Positions 35,353-46,650 of a stretch of 64,000 bases of DNA are shown here, piece by piece. The stretch is from Erythrophleum ivorense (Eukaryota > Streptophyta > Magnoliopsida > Fabales > Fabaceae), in contig JAIUCV010000023.1 in the NCBI GenBank assembly GCA_026724425.1, forward strand, positions 6,267,958 to 6,331,957, given 5' to 3'. The stretch's first letter is position 1. The number at the start of each line of letters is the position of its first letter. Made by a program: the position numbers and the translations under genes. Under the pieces are notes generated by a model. It was not told where the DNA came from, searched no databases, and worked only from the letters and a program-made list of their open reading frames with translations.

Positions 35353-37812
35353 TGAGTGGCTCGTTGCACAACCCTCAAAATAAAACTAGGTTGATAAAAT
35401 ATGTAGCTAATGGCACAACCTAGGTCATCTCCCTTGGAATTGGAGTTCAATGCCTAATTGAGTTTTCCAAATATTAAAAGACTCTAAAATTTCTAAACTA
35501 AAGGGGGTTTTAATTGAATTAAACTATTTAAAATAAAATTGAATTAAAATTCCTAATTGCTATCTAATTGGGTGAATTATGGTCTTCTGACTAGCTTTGG
35601 ATTTGTCCCTTGGTATCCACTATCTTTATCCTAATCTAATTGTGATTAATTCTGGTCTAAGAGTTCCTAGTTGTGTTCATAACAAATTATCTTAGGTAAC
35701 CACTCAAGATTCAAGAGATTAATGATCTAACGTTGAATTGAGACCTCAATCCCACATTAAACTGTTAAATCTTATCTTTAAGATCTTGAATACTCAATTT
35801 GATTGATTAACTGATTAATTAGCCTCTGAATCATCCTAAATATTTAATTAACCAACTAAACATTAAGGAGTCCTCAAATTAAACATTCAAACACATAATC
35901 TCACTCATGTATTTTATCGAATACCTTCGAAGCACACATGAAAAATTAGATAATATTGAAATTAACCAATGTCTAATCAGATCAATTAATTAACAAAAAG
36001 ACTTCCTAATTAGTGTCTAACCAGCCACTAATTATAATTACACAAATTCCCTATCAAATACAACTTAACCAAGATAATATATGAAAGAGAAAAAGTGTAG
36101 GAAAATAGAGAAGTCTTAGCCAAAATTCTGAGTTTTCTCCATGGATTCAAGCTTCTCCAAGGGTTCCTCCTAGCTAGCCTCAAGATAGAGATTAGAGCTT
36201 CATTGGAGATGGATGGAAGGAGTGGGAATGGATTAATGGGTGGACGAAGGATGGATGAAGGGGTGAAGATGGGTGAATGATGGCCAAATGAATGAATGAA
36301 TGGCTGAATAAATAGGCAAGGGTTTCGAAATTCTAAAGACGTGAGATGGGTGGATTCGAATGGAGGCGTGAGATGGATGGATTCGAATTCCTTCTTCATT
36401 AAAAATCACATGCCTACCTCTTCTTTTTCGTGTGTATTATGCTTGGCTTCTTGTCACGCTCAGCTTCTTCTTTTTAATAGATCACGAATGTGGACCCCAC
36501 TTCATTCCCATGTGAGCTTTACCAGCATTTTTATTATTCTGCTCACGTGTTGCTTCAGCTCCTTCTCTATACTATTCACGTGGATTGATTACTTGCTCCC
36601 ACGTCCATTCTTACGTGTTCTCTTGTGGCTTTTTCTCTGTTTCCTTCATATGCTTCTTGTGTTCTTTAGTTCTTCCCCATGCGTGGTTCTTCCACGTTGC
36701 TTTCTTCAGAACATGCAGCTCTTCGTTTTTCTCAAGTAGGGGCTGCCTCTTCTTCGAACTAGAACCATAGCCTTTTCTTCGAACATTTTGTAGCTTCTTC
36801 TTTTCATTCTTCACGTTCAGCTCAACGTCTGTTCCAGCCACGTCTCTTCCTTCCATTCATTTGCTCGAGTTTGTAAGCTGCTGTCTGTTTTTCTCCTCCT
36901 CAACCAGAAGCATATTCTTTCACGTTGCAGCTCATTAATCTCCAGCTCTTGCTTCAGCGTTTTTATTGTTCACACGAGCTGCTGTTCTGGAGTAGCATTC
37001 TTCCCTTAACTTAACTCCAGCTCCTTCAACTCGATGCTCTTTCCACATTGGTTGCTTCTGTTCCATCGTGTTTCTCCTCCCTTTCATTCTCAACTCGCCT
37101 TCAACTTGGTGTTTTACTCCTTTTTCATCAACCCCGTAGCTCTTTCTCTCTTCTTTCCACACAAGCTCGAGTTCACTTCATTTGTGTTCTGCTTCCAGCT
37201 CCACGTATTTTCCACGTAAGCCTCTGCATGCTTCTTCATGTTTCTTCCATGTGAGCTTAGCTTCTAACGTGTTTTCTGCATGCTTCTTACTCCACGTGCA
37301 GTTTTGCATTTGAGTGTGTCTTCCACGTACAGCTACTCTCTTATTTTCTCTCAAGCCTTCTTCTTCTTTAAAATACCCATGTAGCTTCTTGTTTCACACA
37401 AGCAACTAATGCTTCCTCGTGCTCTTCTCATGAATCCACTAATGAACCACGTTGCTTCCATTTCTGTTCAGCTTTGTTTCCCTTCATGAGTCACGTAGCT
37501 TCTCACATGTTGTTTAGCTCTTAATCCACTCATGAAGCTTCAATCATTTTCTAAATTAATTTCTATCCTTAAAATTCCCATTGCCCAACAAAAAAATCTG
37601 CACAAATAGTGAGAACAATTCAATAGAAAAATTCACAAAATCATTTAAAGAACTTTATGCATTAAGATTCTAAAATCTTGTAAATAATTTCCTAAAATAT
37701 AGAAATGGCTTCTAAAAACAAAATCTTATCTAATTAAAGTCTTAAAGCTATATTTTATTATTAAAATGTCTATGTTTAGGATAATAAAATAGATAGAAAT
37801 ATATGTTTATCA
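35353..37812 (-). mobile_element. 2.46-kb solo LTR inside C1 integrase
   Basis: Termini are TGAGTGGCTC and GTTTATCA on the plus strand, with a perfect 5-bp target duplication GTATT (35348-35352 and 37813-37817). Deleting the insert with one GTATT copy puts the integrase C-terminal frame in register. The two ends differ and no coding domain is present, so it is a solo LTR. Minus orientation (start TGATAAACATATATTT) is inferred. The centre is pyrimidine-rich with many CACGT motifs. ORFs inside it follow base composition. Confidence 0.8.
36420..37560. repeat. Pyrimidine-rich CACGT-containing degenerate repeats
   Basis: Loosely repeated CTTCTTCCACGT(G)AGCTTC-like blocks, with dozens of ACGT cores (G-box-like CACGTG, CACGTT, CCACGTA) in 1.1 kb. 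No reading frame is conserved between blocks. Confidence 0.5.
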
Positions 37813-37817
37813 GTATT

Positions 37818-39738
37818 ATACAGGATCAAGAAGAAGCAAGTTTTATTGTCCTACGCACACTACTAGAGTCATTGAATCTGAATAAGCTTATTATTTTGAA
37901 GATGACTTAGATAGTAGGAGTCAAGTTGCTAGGAATATCAATTTACATGACGAAAGTATCATCTTACTTGTGCCTATTTTACCACCTTCTTTGGCAGAAG
38001 GAGGTGATATAGTTGAGACACCAGTTGAGGCTGGTAATAAACCATCAAAATAGGCACTGGTGAGCCAGTTGTTGAAATAAGACAGTCTTAGAGGGTTCGC
38101 AGATCTACTATACTAAATGATTATATGATTTATTTACAAGAATTTGAGTTAGACGTGGTTGATGACACAGATTCCTTATCTTTTCAGCAAGCTATGTTAG
38201 GGCCCTACTCATTTGAATGGTTGGAGGCCATGAAAGAAGAAATTTCCTCTATGAATCGTAATCATGTATGGGAGCTTGCTGAGTTGCCAAAGGGTCATAA
38301 AGTTGTTGGTTGTAAATGGGTCTTTAAGACTAAACAAAGAGCTAATGGTGAAATTGAAAGATATAAGGCCAGACTTGTAGCCAAAGGCTATAATAAAAAA
38401 GAAGGTATTGACTATACAGAAACTTTTTCCCTAGTATCTACTAAAGATGCCTTTAAAATGGTCATGGCTCTTGTTGCTCAATTTGATATTGAATTTCACT
38501 AGATGGATGTTAAGACTTCTTTCTTAAATGGAGACTTATATGAAGAAGTCTACATGACTCAACCAGATGGGTTTATTGAACCTGATAAGAATCACTTAGT
38601 ATGTAAACTACGTAAATCCATATATAGGCTGAAACAAGCCTCCAAGCAGTGGTATTTGAAGTTTGATAAGGTAATTACCTTTCTCAGATTCGTTGAAAAT
38701 GTTTCAGATCAATGCATATATCAAAAATTTGATGAGGGCAGCTTTATTATTCTTGTGCTTTATGTTGATGATATTATATTGGCTAGCAACTCAATAAATT
38801 TTCTAAATGAAACGAAGCACATGTTGTCATGCCACTTTGATATGAAAGATCTTAGTGAGGCCTCATACGTTCTTGGGATTCAAATCCATTGTGATAGGCC
38901 TCATGGCATTCTTGGTTTGTCTCAGGCAACCTATATAGATCGAGTGCTTAAAAGATTCAATATGAGCTCTTGTGCTTCTTATGCTGCGCCTGTTCAAAAG
39001 GGAGAAAGGTTATCTAAATCACAATGTCCTAAGAATGACATTGAGAGGGTTGAAATGAATAAAATTCCTTATGCTTCTGCTATTGACAGTCTCATGTTTG
39101 CCTAGGTATGCACTCGTCCTGACATAGTTTTTGCTATTAGTGTGCTTGGAAGATACCTGAGTGATCTAAGAAAGGATCATTGGAGAGCTGCAAAGAAAGT
39201 TATGAGGTATCTGTAGGGTACAAAATATTATATTTTAACTTATAGAAAGTCTGATTCTCTTGAAATTGTAAGATATACAAACTCAGACTATGCATCTTGT
39301 ATAGATGATTGCAAATCTACTTCTGGATACATCTTTATGATTTCTGGAGGAGCTGTTTCATGAAAAAGTGTTAAACAAACACTCATAGCTACCTCAACTA
39401 TGGAGGCAGAGCACATTGCTTGTTATGAAGCCACTTGTCAGGCTGTGTGGTTGAGGAAATTGATTTCTAGCATGAATTTGGTTGATTCTATATCACGTCA
39501 TCTAACAATCTATTGTGATAGTTCTTCTATTGTGCAATTTTCTCAAAGTCACAAGAACTCTAGTCGTACAAAGCATTTTAATGTTAAGCTCTTGTTTGTC
39601 AGAGAGAAAATTGCTGAATCTCAGACTCATGTGATTCACATCTCTAGTGAGCATATGCTTATGGATCTCCTGACCAAAGGATTGCCTGTGAGAGTATTTC
39701 AAAATCATGTTACTCATATGGGTCTTGTTAGATTTTGA
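37818..39738 (+). pseudogene. C1 reverse transcriptase and RNase H (broken)
   Basis: The integrase tail (about 37818-38090) leads into the reverse transcriptase entry motif CKWVFKTK near 38310, then ARLVAKGY, a DVKTSFLNGDLYEEVYM segment from 38506, YRLKQASKQW near 38620, and the catalytic YVDD box at 38761-38772. RNase H follows with NSDYA near 39280, MEAEH at 39400, YCDSSS near 39510 and RTKHFN near 39570. The protein ends with the usual LLTKGLPV tail. At least four stops interrupt it (for example 38500, 39103, 39214, 39361). Catalytic residues are otherwise kept, consistent with recent decay. Confidence 0.9.
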
Positions 39739-40086
39739 TATAATCCTGGTTTAGTGGGAGTACCATATTTCATATGATATCATTCAGTTCAGGTAATGAA
39801 ACATTATAGACCCGTTTAATATCATTTGTTTCCCTATAGGAATTAATGTTTTGCATTATTTCTTTTCTGAACTGTGGTTTAAAAGACTAATTTCACATTC
39901 TATTCTATTTAGTTATGAAACTTTGTATGTATGTGTTTAATATTACTTGCTTCCCTATCGGATTCAGTGATCTGGTATAGTTTCATTTCTAAATTTCAGT
40001 TGACACTTAGTACATTCTAATTGCCTAAATTTATTTGAATTTTATTGTTCTGTTATTTATTCTAAGTGATTGAATTAATGCTATTC

Positions 40087-40097
40087 AAGTGGGAGAT
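40087..40097 (+). promoter_or_regulatory. C1 polypurine tract
   Basis: AAGTGGGAGAT directly before the 3' LTR, the typical copia plus-strand primer. Confidence 0.85.
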
Positions 40098-40647
40098 TGT
40101 TGAATTAATTATTTAATTAATTTGACAATTGTATTAATTATTTATGGATTAGCATTAATTTAATTAATAAGAATAAATTGTAAACTAAAATTAAGTAATC
40201 AGGCCTAGCTAATAATACTAAACCCATAATAGATTGGGTTTGATAGTGTATAATCTATGATAGGTTAGATTATACACAAGCCTGTTGGGAGATGCCCCAA
40301 CCTATAGCCCTTTTGGTGATCAGTTGGTTTCCTATCACTAAACTGATCAGTTGAATGGGAATTATTATTAATTAATTATTAAATAATTAATTAATAGCTA
40401 GTGGAATAATAGGGAGGTTACCAATACAGACACGATAACTTTTTATCGTAGAAGAAAAATACTGAAGGTAACTTCTCCAAAATTATCTATCACAATTTCC
40501 ACTCTTTGTAAAATCTAAAGGGGCAAAGTAGGTTGCTGAATTATCTAACTTTAATCATCCATGGTTGCTTTCAGATCATCATCAGGTATGAAATCCCTAT
40601 CAATTTTATTAGTAAAAGGAATCTTGGGATTATTAATACTGTTAACA
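40098..40647 (+). mobile_element. Copia C1 3' LTR (550 bp)
   Basis: It pairs with 31311-31860. It starts TGTTGAATTAATT, ends ACTGTTAACA, and is followed by the second TAAAG. Confidence 0.95.
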
Positions 40648-41446
40648 TAAAGATCATGGCTAGATTAGTTAGAAAGGATGAACAGAAAGATTAAAAAATT
40701 AAATTAAATAATGAGAAAAATGTTTTAATAATGTTACTAAGTTAAAATTTTTAAAATTTAATCATAGAGATTTTGTGGTAATGTGGTTATTAAATTAAGA
40801 TGTCGATTGTATTTTTTTTGAATTAGAAAATCATTACAATTGGAAACAAAAAGATTATAACAAATAAATGTAATTTCCTCAAAAGTATTATTATTATTAT
40901 AGTTTGTTGAATCTGAACATTTCTTTCATCAAGACAATGACGTTATACATAAGGCTCTAAAATTATAATCTCTTGACTTGGTTGCTTGAGCATCCAAAAT
41001 AATAAGATGTCCACGCCTCGTCAATTATATAACTTACAGAGAATAATTGAATCACCACTACACGGTTTGCAGAAAATAACTTAATTACACGCAGGTGGAT
41101 GCGGATGATGTGGCATTAAACTGGCTTAGGGTAATTAAAGTAAAATGGAAGATATATTGGCATTGGGATATTTTGCCTAGAGAATCTTCCAGTTCAAGTG
41201 TTCAAAAGCCTTTGGAAGAAATTGGAAAAAAAGGGGCAATGGACCCGTAGAGTGAAAATTAAACTACTTCAAGCCAATGAAAGTCTATATTACATCATTT
41301 GTTTATTCTTACATTTCCACACTCTTTCATTTTTTATCTCTCCTACATAATATTTCCAGTTATAATTTTATTCATATCAAGCACACCCACAAGAGAATTT
41401 CAAAAAGCCTATGGACCAATTTAGGTTACAGTTACACACAGCACCG

Positions 41447-43627
41447 TCAACTTTGCTCCGTTATATTGCTTCTTATGACCCTATTAAAGTTTCCTGTAAC
41501 ATTACAAAGTGCGGTTTTGGATGGCTGGAGGACCCTTTGACCCACATTCACAATCAGGCTGCGTGCAATATACATGGACAGGAAGATCCAAATTACAAAA
41601 CAGAGTTGCCCGAGCAGATGCGGAAGAAAGATAGATCGTATTGAGACAGAACCCAAAGATCCAGTGATTAAAGCAACCGAACCAGCCAGTTTAGGGTAGC
41701 TTTTGTAATAAAAAACAGCAAAGCAGTAGATGAAGGTTGCCCACAAGAACACCCACATATTTGCTTCGTGTGTTGCAAATGGGGACAACTTTGAGCCTTG
41801 ACTGTGCACTTCAAGAATTCCAACTAGAAGAGGACTCAGGAACGCGAAGATTGCATGGCATGAGGTTGAACTGCAAGTGCACGCTCAAATTCATTAAGTA
41901 TAATTACAATATTGGAAAAAATGCCAATACCCTGAGTATTAATTTAGCTTTGAATACTACGTTGAAGGGTGTTTTAAACATCTTTTACATTCGAAATATT
42001 GACTACTAGTTTGTGAGATGTGTGTGTTATGATAGTGTTATGGCCAAAATATGAACAAATGCTTTCAATTTAGAATGTTGTACAATTTAACCTACTCAAC
42101 TTCAAAAGTTGATTCCATACTTTTAATTTTGTATAACATAACTTCTCTATTAATTTTTTTTTGTTAAAAACCTAACTCTACTTATCTATATAGACTAAAA
42201 GTGACAAAATCAGCCAAAAAAAAAAAAAAAATCCAATCTATCATTCCAAGGGGTTTTATTTTTGCAAAAAAGTGTAAAAGAAAATGACAAAAAGTCATTG
42301 TTTATCACTTGGGATGGCAAGTCAAATATTTTTCTTTTCTTTTCTTTCTTCTCTTTTTTCTAATTTGGACTCTTTGAGCTTATAGATAAGTGGTGCCAAG
42401 GGTTTTGAATGAAAAAGTTAATAGATGAGTTATGTTGCAAAAAATTAAAATTTTGAGAGTTTAGTGTCAACTTTTAAAGTTGAGAGGAGTAAATTACACA
42501 ACCTCCTTAATTGAAGGGTTATTTATTGTTTGACCTTATTTATTCATATATTTTTGGATAAATTATTCTTGGACATTATTGGTATTAATCTGGTTTTTAC
42601 CTACTCTATCATAAATAGATATAATTTTGTAGTGTAATATATCTTGTCAGTGGCAAAGTAAATAAAAAATATATATGAGTTCTTTATCATTTAAAGGATA
42701 GCCTTCGTTGTTTAGTGTAAATTGCTAGGAAAGGATCAAAATTTGATATCATTTATAATAATTAAACAGTAAAAGGTATAAAATGCAAAACGTAAATTAT
42801 TCTCCTTTGTCTTCAAAAATAGTTTAATTATATGACCTTTTCTTGTGTTCTAAAATGACTCTCCCCAAGTAAAATTAAAAGATCATAAACTTCAATTATA
42901 TTCACTTTAATCCTCAAATGGTTAAAAACATAAATATACGATTCGGTAAATTAAAAGATAAACATTTTTTAAAAATTTTTAAAATTTTAAAAAATTAAAA
43001 TTATTTTCTAAAAAATAAATAATTAGTAAAAACAAAGAATATATTCACAGAATATTTTAAAAATTAAAAGATACCATTTAAGTTAATAATAATTAACATG
43101 TTTATTAAACATATATTTAATCAAAATAAGCACAACTATAAATATAGAAATATTTTAGAACATATTGTTTATTATTTTCTACAAAAATAAATAATATTGA
43201 AATCAAGAGTTTTACGAACTAACTTATTTTCAATAGCTGCATTTTCGTCTATGCTAACTTCACCCCCTATTTGGCTTATTCATATACTCTACCAACCTAG
43301 GTTTCTTAGTCACCACTTTTGAAGTTGGAACTGTAAGAGATGACAACGGCAACAATCCGTTGTCTCTCTGTTTCATTCTGATCATTCAAACTAAATCTCT
43401 AAATTAATAATCTACTATGCATAGTAAAGCTTTGAAATTAATATTGATGCATGTTATTTATGTCTCTATACGCATATATGAAGCTGGATCAGCATATATA
43501 TTCTTCTTATAAGAAAGCAGAGAAAATGAATGGGAAGCTAAGCTAACCTTTCATGAGGATTGACGAGGAGAGCATCGTACTTGCGCTTGTACTTGTTACC
43601 ACTCTCCTCATGCGGTGGCGCTGGCAT
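41447..43627 (-). CDS. Two-exon multi-pass membrane protein, family not recognised
   Basis: A gene model read on the minus strand. Exon 1 (43627-43548, 80 nt) starts at ATG, encodes a basic N-terminus (MPAPPHEESGNKYKRKYD) and ends in AAAG followed by a GTTAGC donor. Exon 2 (41870-41447) follows a TTGCAG acceptor. The phases fit exactly: two bases left over from exon 1 and one supplied by exon 2. The predicted protein is 167 residues with about four hydrophobic segments: near AIFAFLSPLLVGILEV, MWVFLWATFIYCFAV, LAGSVALITGSLG and LCFVIWIFLSMYIA. It is probably an integral membrane protein with a cytosolic basic N-terminus; its function is unknown. The duplicated copy in segment A preserves exon 2 but not exon 1. 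An upstream in-frame ATG at 43831 could extend it by 68 residues. The roughly 1.7-kb intron could hide more exons. Confidence 0.55.
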
Positions 43628-43628
43628 T

Positions 43629-44090
43629 TGCTGACCTTTTGTCCATTTTCCAACTTTGCGGCTCCATTTAGTTTGTAAGCACTTTTTAACCTTACCCCTA
43701 TATATGTGTGTGTGTGTGTGTTCTCGCAACAAATTCTCTCTTATATGTGTAATATATGTTTCAAACAGCCTTCGCCCTTCTCTTCCTGCCTCTAATTGCG
43801 TCTTGTTGGCTTCTTCCACTTCATGTTGCATTTACTAATCTTACGTTCATTTTCCAACTTTGCGGCTTCATTTGTTTTGTAAACACCTTCTAAACCTTAC
43901 CCCTCTTATATATGTATCTATGTTTGTGTGTAATTCTCGCAACAAATTCTCTCTTACATGTATAATATATGTTTCAAACACAGCCTTTAGCCTTCTCTTT
44001 CAGCCTCTAATTACGTCTTGCTGGCTTCTTCCATTTCATGTGACATCCACTGATCTTTCCTCAATTTTCCAACTTTACGGCCTCACTTTT
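43629..44090. repeat. Tandem duplication of the gene's 5' region
   Basis: About two and a fraction copies of a 204-216 bp unit. Shared landmarks are CATTTTCCAACTTTGCGGCT (about 43643, 43849, degenerate at 44062), TCTCGCAACAAATTCTCTCT, ATATATGTTTCAAACA and CTCTAATT(G/A)CGTCTTG(T/C)TGG. Each unit includes a CAT on the plus strand matching the exon 1 start ATG and a TATATA box about 70-80 bp further upstream. Unit 1 also has a (TG)n run at 43706-43724. Confidence 0.75.
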
Positions 44091-44664
44091 ATCATTAAAT
44101 AATTAATTATTATTTATATGTAACTTGATTGGTTCTGGGCTAAGAAGACAAACATTACGACAGGATAATGGAAAAGTTTTCTACCATATGTCGTACAATT
44201 TTTGAACAACTACCACAATACCTAATAATGTGAAGTAAAGTCCGTCGCAGTTTCCCCTCTTACCATGAAGTCAACATACTGGAATTGTGCTTGGATTGAG
44301 ATTAAGATGCGTTCATTTTTTTATTTGTCGGCCAACCATGCAGGACCTCGCTGTGTCAGTCTCACCCTACACCCAAGCCCATTTTATCTTCTCACTTCCT
44401 TGTCATTTAAATATTTCATCATTAATTTTATTTTTCTCCTTTTTTATTCGATTACTATAGTATGTAATCACAAGTTGCATTCTGGATTTAATATATTCTC
44501 CCATGAACCAATACTATGTAGAAAATCTACCTTGCATTGTCTGCCCTCATTAGAGTTACATTCATTTCTTTGTCACATAAAGCAACTCGTAGCTTGGGTT
44601 GTCCATCCAACTTTACTCAACTTCAAATGCACGTTCGTATCAATTTTTTAATGACATACATAAA
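44091..44664. other. Segment B spacer, partly similar to 62530-62640
   Basis: 44405-44490 resembles 62530-62630 (TTTCATCATTA, TTACTATAGTAT, ATTCTGGATTTAATAT). 44530-44620 resembles segment A 13310-13420. The 128-codon plus-strand frame at 44265 has no recognised domain. Confidence 0.45.
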
Positions 44665-44679
44665 AAACTTTTATTAGTT

Positions 44680-44762
44680 AGTTGATTATATAGGTGTGGC
44701 TTTGACATAACTGCTCATATTCTGTTACAATAGAATGTTAACCATTCTTAACTTCTCTAACA
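44680..44762 (-). mobile_element. C2 3' LTR (start portion)
   Basis: Similar to the split copy at 56881-56913 plus 61952-61999 (TGTGGCTT, CATAACT, CTCATATT, TGTTACAA, GAATGTTAACCATTC). How far it extends left of 44680 is not clear. Confidence 0.6.
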
Positions 44763-44778
44763 TTCCCCTATAATTTCC

Positions 44779-45420
44779 AAGGATTTCTCATCTCCTAAAT
44801 GACGTCTAAAAGCAAAAAACGCATTGTGCTTGAAATGGCTTTTGTTAAACCATCAGAAACCTGACTTGAGGATGAAATATGGTTAACAACAATCTCTTTC
44901 TTTATGGCCTTTTCTCTTACAAAGTGCAAGTCAAGGTCTATATGCTTTGTTCTAGCATGCAAGATGGGATTACTTGTCATCATTACTGTACTTAAGTTGT
45001 CACATAGGATCTAGGGTGGGGGAAACAAACCAATATTCAGTTCTTGCAATAGAGACTTTATCCATAAAACTTCAGCCACTATAGCAGCCATACTTTTATA
45101 CTCTATCTCTATGCTTGGCCTTTCAATAGGAGTTTGCTTCTTTGTGGACTAGGAAACAAGATTTTCATTTAGATAAATGCAAAATCTTAAAGTACTTCTT
45201 CTATTATTGCAATCTGAAGCCTACTTTACATCACCATATGTTATGATTTTGTTGTTTTTTACAAGATTATAGCTTGAGGTTGTGAGAGGTTGTTCCTACT
45301 GGGTATCGAAGAATTCTTTTTATAGGCTTCTAATGAATCTTGATTGGTGATCACATAAATTGGCATACTTTGTTTACAACAAAATTGATTTGGGGTCTTG
45401 TGATAGTTGCATATTGTAAA
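44779..45420 (-). pseudogene. C2 RNase H C-terminal region
   Basis: The minus-strand frame at 44983-44795 has HARTKHIDLDLHFVREK and DGLTKAISS, the typical RNase H end and tail of copia pol. Sequence to its right continues RNase H backward to the reverse transcriptase junction, where CACTA 1 is inserted after 45420. Stops are present. Confidence 0.8.
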
Positions 45421-45960
45421 CACTACAAGAAATCAAGGGATTTCTCATAGAAAATTCTCACGGAAAATCATATCAGAGAATTTGTCGTAGAAATTCTCTC
45501 TAAAATTATCACAGTTTGCATTATACAGAGCTTTCTCATGATAATTTCTCGATGAAAAAAGTTCGTGAGTGTTTTTTGACACAATTTTGTGACAAATGCC
45601 GTGATAAATTTGGCGGGTTCTAGCGAGAAGCTTTTCTCACGGTACTTTTATGTGAGAAAAAAATACAAGAAAATATTATATCCTTCTGTCTACTAAATTC
45701 CATGAGAAAAATAGTGAAAAGGCCTTGAAATTTTCTCACAAAAATTTTCTGTGAGAATTCTCATAGAAAAATTCCATGTCAAAAATTCAAATTTGTCATG
45801 GTATTTTTATTCGAGAAAAACTGTGAGAAGTTTGAATTTTTTCACCCATGGGAAGTTGTTTTCTCATAAATATTTTCTGTGAGAAAACTCAATTCTCATG
45901 GAAATTCCGTGAGAAAATTCTGCAAGAAAAGCTCTTTTTAATCCCCAAACCAAAAATGCA
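45421..45960. repeat. CACTA 1 left subterminal repeats
   Basis: More than a dozen TTCTCAC, GTGAGAA and CATGAGAAA type motifs, many forming small palindromes such as TTTTCTGTGAGAA. Such subterminal repeats bind the transposition protein in En/Spm elements. It is a known feature of the family, not shown here. Confidence 0.75.
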
Positions 45961-46301
45961 AATCTATTCTGCACGAACCTGCTCCTTCTTCATCTTCTTT
46001 GTCTGCAACGTCCAGATCTGTTCTGTTGCTTCTAGATCTTCCACTTCCTCCTTTGTGCAAAAGGTCCATGACATCCAAAAACCTCCATTGCTTCTCCTAC
46101 CACTCACCATTGCTCCTCTTTCAGTCTATTGTGGGTTCATTTATCTTGGAGGCCAAAGGTACTCAATCTTCCATTTGTTGCTTCATTTTTTGCCTTATCC
46201 TTGTTCCCATTTATGATTTTGTGTATTCCACCATGATTTCTTCCTTTCCATCATCATTTGGCTTGTTATACGTTGTTAGGATATATTCATTTTTTGGATA
46301 A
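45848..46301 (+). other. Possible host-like or CACTA gene fragment
   Basis: Two overlapping frames (122 and 100 codons) run over a CT-rich stretch just inside the subterminal repeats. No domain is recognised. It could be the first exon of a CACTA gene or a captured fragment. Confidence 0.25.
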
Positions 46302-46507
46302 ATTTATTTTATTGTCTTATATCTTTTGTAATAACTTTTATAATCAAAAGATTAATTAAGTTAATCCCTTATTCATTTCAGGATGTAGGGTTCATTTTTT
46401 TTTTCATTTTGTGGAAAAAAAATCACCTAGACTATATTTTAAATATGAAGAATTTACAACAATGGATGTAAACAAAAAAAAAGGAATCAAAAATTTTTTG
46501 GAGGTAG

Positions 46508-46589
46508 AGCAAACAATTATGTGTCTTATGCCATTGCAAAGAATGTAGCTCATAGAGCAAACAATGATGTGTCTTGTGCCATTGCAAAG
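46508..46589. repeat. 46-bp imperfect tandem pair
   Basis: Two copies of AGAGCAAACAAT(T/G)ATGTGTCTT(A/G)TGCCATTGCAAAG, ending at the CAAAG target duplication of the nested LTR. Confidence 0.75.
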
Positions 46590-46650
46590 TGTAACAACAA
46601 CAAAAAAAGCTGAAAAAATTTTGAAGGGCTGAAAATTTTCTAAGTCTGCT

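Larger units (their letters stand above)
31311..40647 (+). mobile_element. Copia retrotransposon C1, complete but inactive
   Basis: A full structure: 5-bp target duplication TAAAG, paired 550-bp LTRs, Met primer site, gag with zinc knuckle, protease, integrase, reverse transcriptase, RNase H, and a polypurine tract. The order protease-integrase-reverse transcriptase defines the copia superfamily. Total length is 9337 bp, of which 2465 bp is a nested solo LTR plus its target duplication. Multiple stop codons in gag and pol, frame changes, and substitutions at protease and integrase catalytic positions make it defective. It is inserted in segment B; segment A shows the empty site. Confidence 0.95.
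40648..44665. repeat. Segmental duplication, copy B (middle block)
   Basis: Collinear with 8989-13440 of segment A, without A's LINE and MULE-MITE. It contains the membrane-protein gene and, at about 43320-44520, sequence absent from A. It resumes beyond element C2 at 62000. Confidence 0.85.

Noticed and set aside
36028..37254. A group of ORFs of 60-132 codons, some hydrophobic or Lys/Glu-rich
   Set aside because: They lie inside the solo LTR at 35353-37812 and follow its pyrimidine-rich repeats. Frames on opposite strands are equally long.
43538..43831. 97-codon ORF as a stand-alone gene
   Set aside because: It is better explained as exon 1 of the membrane-protein gene read upstream through the tandem 5' repeat and downstream past the GT donor. 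It is kept only as a possible N-terminal extension.
44265..44651. 128-codon plus-strand ORF in segment B
   Set aside because: It is T-rich and hydrophobic by composition and has no domain. The corresponding sequence in related blocks does not keep the frame.
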